This document shows positions 36,057 through 45,100 of a DNA stretch of 64,000 nucleotides, one piece after another. Positions within the stretch are counted from its first letter, which is position 1, and every line of letters begins with the position of its first letter. Source of the DNA: Limimaricola hongkongensis DSM 17492 (GTDB lineage Bacteria; Pseudomonadota; Alphaproteobacteria; Rhodobacterales; Rhodobacteraceae); contig NZ_KK088649.1 of assembly GCF_000600975.2 (NCBI RefSeq), positions 456,702-520,701 of the forward strand, in the 5' to 3' direction. The position numbers and the translations under genes are program-made. A model generated the notes under the pieces. It worked only from the letters and a program-made list of their open reading frames with translations. It ran no database searches and had not been told where the DNA came from.

Positions 36057-37103
36057 ATGGCAAGCGTGGATCTGACGGTGATGGGCGCGGGGGCCTGGGG
36101 GCTTGCGGTCGCGGTGGCCTGCGCGCGGCGCGGCGCGCATGTGCGGGTGATCGATCCCGCCGGTCCCGCCGCCGGGGCCTCCGGCGGCATCGTCGGCGCG
36201 CTGGCGCCGCATGTGCCCGAGCAGTGGAACGAAAAGAAGGCGTTCCAGCTCGAGGCGCTGCTCATGGCCGAAAGCTACTGGGCCGATATCGCCCGGCTGT
36301 CGGGCGAGGATCCGGGCTATGCGCGCACGGGGCGGCTGCAACCGCTCGCCGACGAGGCGGCGGTCGCGCGGGCCGAAGGCCGGGCGCAGGGCGCCGCCGA
36401 TCTGTGGCAGGGCCGGGCCGAATGGCGGGTGATCGACGCGGAGGGCGGCGACTGGTCGCCCGACAGTCCGTCGGGGCGGCTGGTGCACGACACGCTCACC
36501 GCGCGGCTGCATCCGCGCCGCGCGACGCTGGCGCTGGCCCGCGCGCTGGAGGTGCTGGGCGGCGAAACCCTGCGCGACGGCCTGCCCGAGGGGCCGGTGG
36601 TCTGGGCCACCGGTGTCGCCGGGCTCGAAGAGATCTCGGCGCAGGCGGGCAGAACCGCCGGAACCGGCGTGAAGGGGCAGGCGGCGCTGCTGCGCCCGCG
36701 CGGCTTCGATCCCTCCGCCGCGCCGCAATTGTTCGTCGACGGGCTCCACGCGGTGCCGCATGCCGACGGCACGGTGGGCATCGGCTCCACCTCCGAGCGC
36801 GATTACGAGGATGGCGCGGCCACCGACGGTCAGCTCGATGCGCTGATCGACAAGGCGCGGGCGATCTGTCCGGCGCTGCGCGAGGCGGAGGTGATCGCGC
36901 GCTGGGCCGGGGTGCGGCCCCGCGCCAGAAGCCGGGCGCCGATGCTGGGCGCGCATCCGTTCCGCGAAAACGCGTGGATCGCCAATGGTGGGTTCAAGAT
37001 CGGCTTCGGCCTCGCGCCGCTGGTGGGCGAGGTGATGGCCGACCTGGTGCTGGAGGGGCGCGACCGGGTGCCCGAAGGGTTTCGCCCCGACGCCAGCCTG
37101 TAG
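36057..37103 (+). CDS. FAD-dependent oxidoreductase (DAO/ThiO family), candidate MnmC oxidase half
   Basis: A 348-residue flavoprotein with a dinucleotide-binding N-terminus (LTVMGAGAWGLAVAVACARR) and the DAO fold. Next come AGASGGIVGALAPHVPEQWN, a central VVWATGVAGLEEIS and a C-terminal WIANGGFKIGFGLAPLVGEV. The segment SGGIVGALAPHVP resembles the ASGNxxGxxxP-type motif of the MnmC oxidase domain and of glycine oxidase ThiO. Divergent pairing with mnmD favours a cmnm5U oxidase role, but ThiO-like or other amine oxidase activity cannot be excluded. No thiamine genes are nearby. Confidence 0.85.
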   Translation: MASVDLTVMGAGAWGLAVAVACARRGAHVRVIDPAGPAAGASGGIVGALAPHVPEQWNEKKAFQLEALLMAESYWADIARLSGEDPGYARTGRLQPLADEAAVARAEGRAQGAADLWQGRAEWRVIDAEGGDWSPDSPSGRLVHDTLTARLHPRRATLALARALEVLGGETLRDGLPEGPVVWATGVAGLEEISAQAGRTAGTGVKGQAALLRPRGFDPSAAPQLFVDGLHAVPHADGTVGIGSTSERDYEDGAATDGQLDALIDKARAICPALREAEVIARWAGVRPRARSRAPMLGAHPFRENAWIANGGFKIGFGLAPLVGEVMADLVLEGRDRVPEGFRPDASL

Positions 37104-37191
37104 CCGCGCCCCTGCGCAGGCCCGTCTCCGGCGCGTCTTGCCCGCGGCGTCGCGGGCCGCCATGCTCGTCGCGGCAACAGGGGAGACGATG

Positions 37192-38841
37192 ATGCGGCAC
37201 GGCGGACGGATATTGGTGGACCAGCTGACGCGGCTCGGGGTCGAGCGGGTGTTCTCGGTGCCCGGCGAAAGCTTTCTCGCCGTGCTCGACGGGCTGCATG
37301 ACAGCGCCATCGCCAACGTGGTCTGCCGCCACGAGGGCGGGGCCGCGATGATGGCCGAGGCGCATGGCAAGCTTTCGGGCCGACCCGGCGTGGCCTTCGT
37401 CACGCGCGGGCCGGGGGCGACGAATGCCTCCGCGGGGGTGCATGTGGCGCGGCAGGACAGCACGCCGATGGTGTTGTTCGTCGGCCAGATCGCGCGCGGC
37501 GACCGCGACCGCGAGGCGTTCCAGGAGGTGGATTACCGCGCCATGTTCGGCGGGCTCGCCAAATGGGTGGCCGAGATCGACGATGCCGCGCGCATCCCCG
37601 AATATGTCGGCCGCGCCTTCGAGGTCGCGATGTCGGGCCGCCCCGGCCCGGTGGTGCTGGCGCTGCCCGAGGACGTGCTGTCGGGGCTGGCCGAGGCGCC
37701 CGATCTCGCCCCCGCGCCCGAACGGCTCGTGCCCGACCTGACCGGCCCGGCGGCGCGGATCATGGCGCGGCTGGCGCGCGCCGAACGCCCTCTGGTGGTC
37801 GTGGGGGGGGCGCACTGGTCGGCAGAGGCCGCCGCCGATCTCGCCCGCTTTGCCCAAGCGCAGGGCCTCGCCGTCGCGGCGGGATTCCGACGGCAGGATT
37901 ACATGGACAACCGGCACCCGAACTACGTGGGCGACCTGAATGTCGGCGTGAACCCCCGGCTCGCCGAGCGGGTGCGCGCCGCCGACGCGCTTCTGGTGAT
38001 CGGATCGCGGCTCGGCGATATCGAGACGCAGGGATTTTCGCTGCTCGATCCGGCGGGGCATGACAAGACGCTCATCCACGTCCATGCCGATGCGGACGAG
38101 ATCGGCCGGGTCTGGCGGCCCGAACTGGCGGCGGTGGCCGAGGCGCCCGCGATGATCGCGGCGCTGGCCGCGCAGCCCGCCTGCGGCGCCGACTGGTCCG
38201 GCTGGACCCATGCGGCGCGCGACGATTACGAAAGCTGGCTCGCCCCCCGCGAGACCCCCGGCGCGGTCAAGCTGGAGCGGGTCATAGGCTGGCTGTCGGA
38301 CAACCTGCCCGAGGATGCGATCCTGACCAACGGGGCGGGCAATTACGCCGGCTGGCTGCACCGCTATTTCCGGTTCAAGGGGTTCCGCACGCAGCTTGCG
38401 CCCACCTCGGGCTCCATGGGCTACGGCTTTCCGGCGGCGATCTCGGCGGCGCTGGCGCATCCCGATCGCACGGTCGTCTGCCTCGCGGGGGATGGCTGTT
38501 TCCAGATGACGCTGAACGAGATGTCGACGGCCGCGCAGCACGGGGCCGCGCCGATCGTGATCGTGGTCAATAATGGCCACTACGGCACGATCCGCATGCA
38601 TCAGGAAAAGCACTATCCGGGCCGGGTGTCGGGCACCGCGCTGGCCAATCCCGATTTCGCGGCGCTGGCGCGCGCCTATGGCGGCCATGGCGAGGTGGTC
38701 GAACGCGACGCCGCGTTCCCCGAGGCGTTTGCCCGCGCGAAAGCGAGCGGGCGGGTCGCGGTGATCGAGCTGCGGGTCGATCCGGCGGCGCTGTCGACCG
38801 GGCAGGTTCTGACGCAAGGCGAGGTACGAACCCGTACGTAA
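37192..38841 (+). CDS. Thiamine-pyrophosphate enzyme (acetolactate synthase large-subunit-like)
   Basis: A 549-residue TPP enzyme of the acetolactate synthase/benzoylformate decarboxylase superfamily. The N-terminal pyrimidine domain contains the catalytic Glu in CRHEGGAAMMAEAHGKLSG, then GPGATNASAGVHVARQD. The PP domain has the cofactor motif CLAGDGCFQMTLNEM ending in VVNNGHYGTI. No small regulatory subunit gene follows, so a role in branched-chain synthesis is unlikely; relatives act as oxalyl-CoA, sulfopyruvate or glyoxylate-type decarboxylases or ligases. The second ATG (37192) is preferred to 37189 because GGGGAG then lies 6 bases upstream. Confidence 0.88.
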   Translation: MRHGGRILVDQLTRLGVERVFSVPGESFLAVLDGLHDSAIANVVCRHEGGAAMMAEAHGKLSGRPGVAFVTRGPGATNASAGVHVARQDSTPMVLFVGQIARGDRDREAFQEVDYRAMFGGLAKWVAEIDDAARIPEYVGRAFEVAMSGRPGPVVLALPEDVLSGLAEAPDLAPAPERLVPDLTGPAARIMARLARAERPLVVVGGAHWSAEAAADLARFAQAQGLAVAAGFRRQDYMDNRHPNYVGDLNVGVNPRLAERVRAADALLVIGSRLGDIETQGFSLLDPAGHDKTLIHVHADADEIGRVWRPELAAVAEAPAMIAALAAQPACGADWSGWTHAARDDYESWLAPRETPGAVKLERVIGWLSDNLPEDAILTNGAGNYAGWLHRYFRFKGFRTQLAPTSGSMGYGFPAAISAALAHPDRTVVCLAGDGCFQMTLNEMSTAAQHGAAPIVIVVNNGHYGTIRMHQEKHYPGRVSGTALANPDFAALARAYGGHGEVVERDAAFPEAFARAKASGRVAVIELRVDPAALSTGQVLTQGEVRTRT

Positions 38842-38918
38842 AGGGGGCGCGGCACGCGCAACTGTTCAAACCGGAGGGGCGAACCTGTAGCTCACCCCTA
38901 GGGACAACGGAAGTGCGA

Positions 38919-40295
38919 ATGGAAGATCTGACGGAACTGGAACGCGGAGCGGAACATCTCAGGCTTGTGCTGGCCGTGGGAGAGATCGGTGTCTGGGATC
39001 TCGACACGGCGACCGGCAAGGCCTGGCGCAGCCTGCGTCACGACCAGATCTTCGGCTATGAGGCGCTGCTGCCGTCATGGAGCTACGAGGATTTCCTGCG
39101 CCACGTGGTGGATGAGGATCGCGCCGCCGTCGACGAGGCCTATGGCGCGGCGCTGGCGGCCAAGCAGGGCTGGTCCTTCGAATGCCGCATCCTGCGCGCC
39201 GATGGCAAGCTGCGCTGGATCGCGGCGACGGGGCGCTTCATGACCGATTCCGACACCGGCCATGCCCGGATCATCGGCCATGTCATGGACATCACCGACC
39301 GCAAGGAGGCCGAGGACCGGCTGCGGCTTCTCACCTCAGAGTTGAATCACCGCACCCGCAACATGCTGTCGGTGCTGCAGGGCATGGTGCGCATGTCGGC
39401 GCGCCGCGCGGACAGCGTCGCCGATCTGGAGCGCAGCCTGCTGGGCCGGATGGAGGCGCTGTCGCGCAGCCACGCGCTGACCGTGCAGCTTTCCGAAAGT
39501 GCGCTGAGGGTCTGGGACGTGGTCGACAGCGCCGTCTCGCCCTTTGCGCCGGACCCCGAACGTTTCGTCGTCACCGGTGCGACGGGGGCGACGCTGGAGC
39601 CCAAGATCGCCGAAAGCCTGTCGCTGGCGCTCTACGAGCTGACCACCAATGCCATCAAGTACGGCGCGCTGAGCAACGAGCAGGGCCGGGTGTCGGTCGA
39701 GGTGAGCCGCCTCGCGCCGGGCCGGGCGCAGGTGGTCTGGCGCGAAAGCGGCGGGCCGCGGGTCGCGCCGCCCGAACGGTCGGGCTTTGGCTCGACGCTG
39801 CTGCGGTCGATCCTGCGCGCCGATGAGGGCGATGTGCGGATCGATTACGCCGAGACCGGCGTGACCTGCATCATCGAGCTGCCGGTGGGCCATGACGTCG
39901 CCGAAAGCGCGCGCGCCACCCGCGGCGAGGCGCGGCTCGAAGGGCGGCGCGTGATGGTGGTCGAGGACGAATTCCTGATCGCGATCTCTCTGGAAATGGC
40001 GCTGGGCGAACAGGGGGCGCTGGTCGAGGGCCCCTATACCAAGCTCGCCGAGGCGCGGCAGGCGGTGTCGACCCGGCCCGATGCCGCCGTGCTCGACGTG
40101 CGGCTCGGCACCGAATCGAGCCTGCCCCTGGCGCGCGATCTCACGGCGCTTGGCGTGCCGTTGCTGTTCGTTACCGGCAATGTCGATGGCGAGAAGCTCA
40201 AGCAGGAGTTCCCCGACAGCGAGGTGCTGTCCAAGCCGGTGAGCGAAGACCGCGTGGTGGCCGAGCTGAAGCGGCTGATCGAACGGCGCGGCTGA
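38919..40295 (+). CDS. HWE family sensor histidine kinase with PAS and C-terminal receiver domain
   Basis: A 458-residue cytoplasmic hybrid kinase. A PAS domain spans residues ~12-135 (LVLAVGEIGVWDLDTATGKA to HVMDITDRKEAEDRL). The HWE kinase core has the phospho-His region SELNHRTRNMLSVLQG, N-box ALYELTTNAIKYGAL and the WRE signature (VVWRESGGP). A receiver domain (~325-455) has MVVEDEFLIA, the phospho-acceptor Asp in AVLDVRLGTE and the conserved Lys in LSKPVS. The PAS lacks the LOV GxNCRFLQ motif, so it is not a flavin photosensor of that type. HWE kinases often feed the general stress response (PhyR/NepR) in alphaproteobacteria; that link is inferred. A GTG at 38913 is an alternative start. 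Confidence 0.92.
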   Translation: MEDLTELERGAEHLRLVLAVGEIGVWDLDTATGKAWRSLRHDQIFGYEALLPSWSYEDFLRHVVDEDRAAVDEAYGAALAAKQGWSFECRILRADGKLRWIAATGRFMTDSDTGHARIIGHVMDITDRKEAEDRLRLLTSELNHRTRNMLSVLQGMVRMSARRADSVADLERSLLGRMEALSRSHALTVQLSESALRVWDVVDSAVSPFAPDPERFVVTGATGATLEPKIAESLSLALYELTTNAIKYGALSNEQGRVSVEVSRLAPGRAQVVWRESGGPRVAPPERSGFGSTLLRSILRADEGDVRIDYAETGVTCIIELPVGHDVAESARATRGEARLEGRRVMVVEDEFLIAISLEMALGEQGALVEGPYTKLAEARQAVSTRPDAAVLDVRLGTESSLPLARDLTALGVPLLFVTGNVDGEKLKQEFPDSEVLSKPVSEDRVVAELKRLIERRG

Positions 40296-40316
40296 CGCCG
40301 CGCCGCCGGGGCCGGT

Positions 40317-40925
40317 TCAGAATTCGACGCCGATCTGCGCCTTGATGCCGGCGCGGAACGGGTGCTTCACGAGCTCCATCTCGGTCACCAGATCGGCGGT
40401 CTCGATCAGGTCCTCATGCGCGTTGCGCCCGGTCAGCACCACATGGGTCATCTCGGGCTTTTCCTCGCGCAGGAAGGTCACGACCTCGTTGATGTCGAGA
40501 TACTCGTAGCGCAGCGCGATGTTGATCTCGTCGAGCAGCACCATGCGGTTGGCAGGATCGCGGATCAGCTCGCGGGCCTTGTCCCACGCCGCCTGCGCCA
40601 TTTCCGTGTCGCGCGAGCGGTCCTGCGTCTCCCAGGTGAAGCCTTCGCCCATGGTGTGGAACTGACAGACATCCGCGAACCGCTCAAGGATCAGGTCGCG
40701 CTCGCCGGTGGACATGCCGCCCTTGATGAACTGCACCACCGCGCAGGGCATCTCGTGGGCGATGCAGCGGAAGATCATACCGAAGGCGGCCGAGGATTTG
40801 CCCTTGCCCTTGCCGGTATGGACGATGACGAGGCCCTTTTCGTCGGTCTTGGTGGCCATGATCTTGTCGCGCGCGGCCTTCTTCTTGGCCATCTTCATCG
40901 CGTGGCGGTCGGTGTCGTCGGTCAT
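40317..40925 (-). CDS. cobO: Cob(I)yrinic acid a,c-diamide adenosyltransferase
   Basis: CobO/BtuR attaches the 5'-deoxyadenosyl ligand to cobalt in the aerobic cobalamin pathway. The 202-residue protein has a Lys-rich N-terminus, the P-loop VHTGKGKGKSSAAFGM, AVVQFIKGGMSTGERD, LLDEINIALRYEYLD and the family C-terminus HPFRAGIKAQIGVEF. Length is normal. In the usual order it lies near cobN; here the cidA/lrgB pair separates them. It converges with the HWE kinase gene. Confidence 0.95.
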   Translation of the reverse strand: MTDDTDRHAMKMAKKKAARDKIMATKTDEKGLVIVHTGKGKGKSSAAFGMIFRCIAHEMPCAVVQFIKGGMSTGERDLILERFADVCQFHTMGEGFTWETQDRSRDTEMAQAAWDKARELIRDPANRMVLLDEINIALRYEYLDINEVVTFLREEKPEMTHVVLTGRNAHEDLIETADLVTEMELVKHPFRAGIKAQIGVEF

Positions 40926-40982
40926 GGCATGGCTCCTTTTCGGGGCGCCAGACTGCGCCGGACCGCGCCGCTGCGCAACCCG

Positions 40983-41720
40983 TCAGCCGGTCAGAAGCGC
41001 CACCAGCCACGGCGCCAGCAAGGGCGCGATCAGCGCCGTCAGCAGCGCGTTGAGCCCCATGCCGATCCCGGCGAACGCCCCCGCCGTCTCGTTGACCTGA
41101 AACGCCCGCGCCGTGCCGATGCCATGCGCGGCCACCCCCACCGCGAGACCGCGCGCGCGCCAGTCGCGGATGCGAAAGAGATTGAGAAGCGGCGTCGCGA
41201 CCACCGCGCCGGTGATGCCGGTGATGATGACCAGCACCGCCGTCAGGTTGGGCGCGCCGCCGATCGTCTCCGACACGCCGAGCGCCACCGGCGCGGTCAC
41301 CGATTTGGGCGCCAGCGACAACAGCGTCTCGCCCCTGAGCCCGAAGGCCGCGCCGATGCCCACCGCCGTGACCAGCGCCGTGACCGATCCCGCCGCCAGC
41401 GCCGCCAGCATCGGCCAGAAGGCCGAGCGGATCAGCCGCAGATTGGCGTAAAGCGGCACGGCCAGCGCCACGGTGGCCGGGCCGAGCATGAAATGCACGA
41501 ACTGCGCGCCGTCGAAATACCGCTCATACGGCGTGCCGGTGACGCGCAAGAGCACCGCCAGAAGCGCCACGGCGACCAGCACCGGGTTCACCAGCGGCCT
41601 GCGCCCCGAGCGGCGAAAGGCGAGATCGCCCAGGCTGTAGGCCACCAGCGTTGCGGTGAGCCACAGCAAGGGATCCTGGCGCAGATAGGTCCAGATCTCG
41701 GCGGGATCGGCGGGGGTCAT
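40983..41720 (-). CDS. lrgB: LrgB/CidB family membrane protein
   Basis: A 245-residue polytopic protein of the LrgB family, partner of CidA/LrgA. About seven hydrophobic segments are visible. Characteristic motifs: YFDGAQFVHFMLGPATVALAV, SLAPKSVTAPVALGVSETIG and VGVAAHGIGTARAFQVNETA. Family members have been linked to murein hydrolase export/autolysis in Staphylococcus and to glycolate or pyruvate transport in other organisms; neither can be assigned here. It overlaps its partner gene by 4 bp. Confidence 0.92.
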   Translation of the reverse strand: MTPADPAEIWTYLRQDPLLWLTATLVAYSLGDLAFRRSGRRPLVNPVLVAVALLAVLLRVTGTPYERYFDGAQFVHFMLGPATVALAVPLYANLRLIRSAFWPMLAALAAGSVTALVTAVGIGAAFGLRGETLLSLAPKSVTAPVALGVSETIGGAPNLTAVLVIITGITGAVVATPLLNLFRIRDWRARGLAVGVAAHGIGTARAFQVNETAGAFAGIGMGLNALLTALIAPLLAPWLVALLTG

Positions 41721-42067
41721 TCCGAGGCCCCCGTCAACCGCGCCACGGCGAGAAACACCCAGACCCCGGCGAGGATCGCCGCGACCGTCGACAGCAGCAG
41801 CGCCGCGATCAACGCCACCCCGTCGCGGCCCAGCGTGTCGAGATGGCCGACCACCCCGACCCCCGCCGGCACGAACAGAAGCGACAGATGCGCCAGCAGC
41901 CCGGAGGTGGTCGGCGCGATCCGCTCGGCCAGCTTGGGGCGCAGGACCAGCGCGGCGAACAGCAGCGCCATGCCGATCACCGGGCCGGGCACCGGCAGGC
42001 CGAGGCCACGCGCGGCGACTTCGCCTGAAAGCTGGCAGGCGAGAAGGACGACGAGATTGACGATCAT
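41717..42067 (-). CDS. CidA/LrgA family holin-like protein
   Basis: A 116-residue membrane protein with four hydrophobic segments. The start MIVNLVVLLACQLSGEVAA and the family signature PVPGPVIGMALLFAALV, followed by LLAHLSLLFVPAGVGVV, identify CidA/LrgA. These proteins form oligomers with holin-like properties. The upstream in-frame ATG at 42139 adds a charged stretch with no family match. The GGAGGCCCC sequence supports the chosen start. Co-translated with lrgB. Confidence 0.91.
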   Translation of the reverse strand: MIVNLVVLLACQLSGEVAARGLGLPVPGPVIGMALLFAALVLRPKLAERIAPTTSGLLAHLSLLFVPAGVGVVGHLDTLGRDGVALIAALLLSTVAAILAGVWVFLAVARLTGASE

Positions 42068-42158
42068 GGGGCCTCCGGTCTGCGGTGCCCTCACTCTGGG
42101 GCCGGCACGCGCGCCGTCAAGCGCGCGCGCCTTTGCCACCGGGCAACCGCCGGCGCCG

Positions 42159-45100
42159 TCACGCCTGCCGCAGCGCCTCGATCCGCGCGCGGGCCGAGTT
42201 CGAACGCGGCTGCCACAGCCCGCGGTCGATCGCCTCCTGAAGCCGCTCGGCGATCTCGCGCAGCGCGGGGGCGTTGTGCTCGGCGATGAAATCGCGCGTG
42301 TCCTCGTCGGCCAGAACCGCCTCTTCCACGAGATCGAAATGGTGGGTCTTCACCGCCCGCGTCGTGGCGGCGAAGGCAAAGAGGTAATCGACCGTCGCCG
42401 CGATCTCGAACGCGCCCTTGTAGCCGTGGCGCTTCACGCCATCGATCCATTTGGGGTTCACGACGCGGCTGCGCACCACGCGGGCGATCTCCTCGTCGAG
42501 GCTGCGGATCACGGGGCGCTCGGGGCGGGAATGGTCATTGTGGTAGATCGGGCGATCCCGGCCCTGAAGGCTCGCCACCGCCGCCGCGGCGCCGCCCTCG
42601 AACTGGTAGTAGTCGTCGCTGTCGAGAATGTCGTGCTCGCGGTTGTCCTGGTTCTGGACGATCGCCTCGACCTGTCCCAGCCGCGCGGCAAAGCCGTCGC
42701 GGTCGGCCTCGCCCTCCTGTCCCGCGCCATAGGCATAACCGCCCCAGTCGAGATAGGCCGCCCCGAGATCGGCGCGCTCGGTCCAGATCCGCTCGTCGAT
42801 CAGCGCCTGAAGACCGGCGCCGTACGCGCCGGGCTTGGAGCCATAGACCCGCGCCTCGCTCTCGCCCGCGCGCACCCGCGCCGCCGCCGGGTTGATCTCC
42901 TCGGGCTCGTCGAGCGCCTGCACCGCGCGCGCCGCCGAATCCACCAGCGCCACGAGCTGCGGGAAGGCATCGCGGAAAAAGCCCGAGATGCGCAGCGTGA
43001 CGTCGACGCGCGGGCGGCCCAGAACGCCCTCGGGCAGCACCTCGAACCCGGTGACGCGGCGGTTGGCGCTGTCCCATGTCGGCTTCACGCCCATCAGCGC
43101 CAGAGCCTGCGCGATGTCGTCGCCCCCCGTGCGCATGTTGGCCGTGCCCCAGGCGGTGACGAGCATGCTGCGCGGCCAGTCGCCGTGATCCTGCAGGTGC
43201 TTCTCGATCAACAGGTTCGCGGATTTCCAGCCGAGCGCCCAGGCGGTCGGCGTCGGCACCGCGCGCGCATCGACCGAAAAGAAGTTGCGCCCCGTCGGCA
43301 ACACGTCGGGCCGCCCGCGCGTCGGCGCGCCCGAGGGGCCGGGAGCGACGGCGCGGCCGTCGAGACCGGTCAGCAGGCCCGCGCCCTCGGCCGGGCCGCA
43401 GGCGGCGATGGCGGGGCGGAGCCGCGTCTCGATTTCCTCCAGAACCGCCGCCGAGGCGGGGCCGGGGGCCGGAGCCTGCCCATCGAGCAGCCGCTGGCAC
43501 AGCTCCTCCAGCCGCTCCACCGTGTCGCCGGCGCTGCGCCATTTTCCGGGGCCGTCCAGGGCCTCGGGACGCGGGCCGGTCCAGGTTTCGGCCATATCGC
43601 AGTCGAGCGGGTCGAAGCCGAGCTCCAGATCTTCGGCCAGCGCCCGCAAAATCGAGGCCGCGCCGGTCCCGCGCGGCACCCGCGCCAGCGCAATGGCGAG
43701 GTCGCGCTCCTGCCGCCCCTCGGGGCTCTGCCCGAACACGTGCAGCCCGTCGCGGATCTGCGCCTCCTTCAGCTCGCACAGCCACGCGTCGAGCTTGGCC
43801 AGGTCGGTGTCGGCCTGCCCCTCGAACCCGGCATCCGAGGCGAGGCCGGTGGTTTCCGCAAGGCTCAGGATCTCGCGCCGCAGATGGGTGATGCGGCGCG
43901 GATCGACCCCCGCCGCCTCGTAATACTCGTCCACCAGCGCCTCCAGATCGCGCATCGGGCCATAGCTCTCGGCACGGGTCAGAGGCGGGGTCAGGTGGTC
44001 GATCACCACCGCCTGCGCCCGGCGCTTGGCCTGCGTGCCCTCGCCGGGATCGTTGACGATGAAGGGATAAAGATGCGGGGTCGCGCCCAGAGCGATCTCG
44101 GGCCAGCAGCCCTCCGACAGCGCCACCGCCTTGCCGGGCAGCCATTCGAGATTGCCGTGCTTGCCCATATGCACCACCGCATCCGCGCCCCAGTGGTGCC
44201 GGAGCCAGAAATGAAAGGCGAGGTAGTGATGCGGGGGCACGAGATCGGGCGAATGATAGGTGTCGGTGGGGTCGATGTTGTAGCCGCGCGCGGGTTGCAG
44301 GCCGACAACCGCATTGCCGAAACGGTGCAGCGACAGGGCAAAGCCGCGCCCGGACCCAGCCTCGGATCTGCGTATTTGGGGAGTGATGAAAGGATCGTCG
44401 CCCGGAGGCCCCCAGCGATCAAGAACCTGGCTCTTGGCCGCCCAGGGAAGATCCGCGAAATGACGCTCGTACTCTTCGAGCGACAGAACCTCGCCGCCTT
44501 CGCGCGCGGCCCGGTCGGTGAGCCAGTTGGTCGGACCCGCCATCAGCCGGTCCATCAGCGCCTGCGCATCCTCGGGAATGTTCTCGACGCCATACGCAGC
44601 ACCCTGCATCAGCCGCAGCGCATGGAGCGTGGCGGCGGGGGTGTCGAGACCGACGCCATTGGCGAGACGACCGTCCTTGTTGGGGTAATTGGCGAGGATC
44701 AGCGCCACCTTGCGGTCGGGCGCGGGCGTGGCGCGCAGCCGCGCCCAGGCCGCGGCCAGCTCGGCCACGAAGGTGATCCGGTCGGCGCGGGGCTGGTAGG
44801 TGGCGACGCGGCACTGCGTCGCCTCGTCGAAGAAGGCCTCGCCCTTGAAACCGATGGCGCGGCTCAGGATGCGCCCATCGACCTCGGGCAGCGCCACGTT
44901 CATCGCGATGTCGCGCGCCGAGAGGCCGGTCAGGCCTTCTTCCCACGTCTCCTCGCTGCTGGCCGAGAGCACGATCTGGAACACCGGGGCCTCGTTGGCC
45001 TCCGGCCCGGCCAGCGGGTTGGGCGAGGCGGCGTCGCCCGCCACCGCGCCGCCGGTCGCGAAGCTGGTGGCGTTGAGGATCACCGCTGGCGGCGCCTCGG

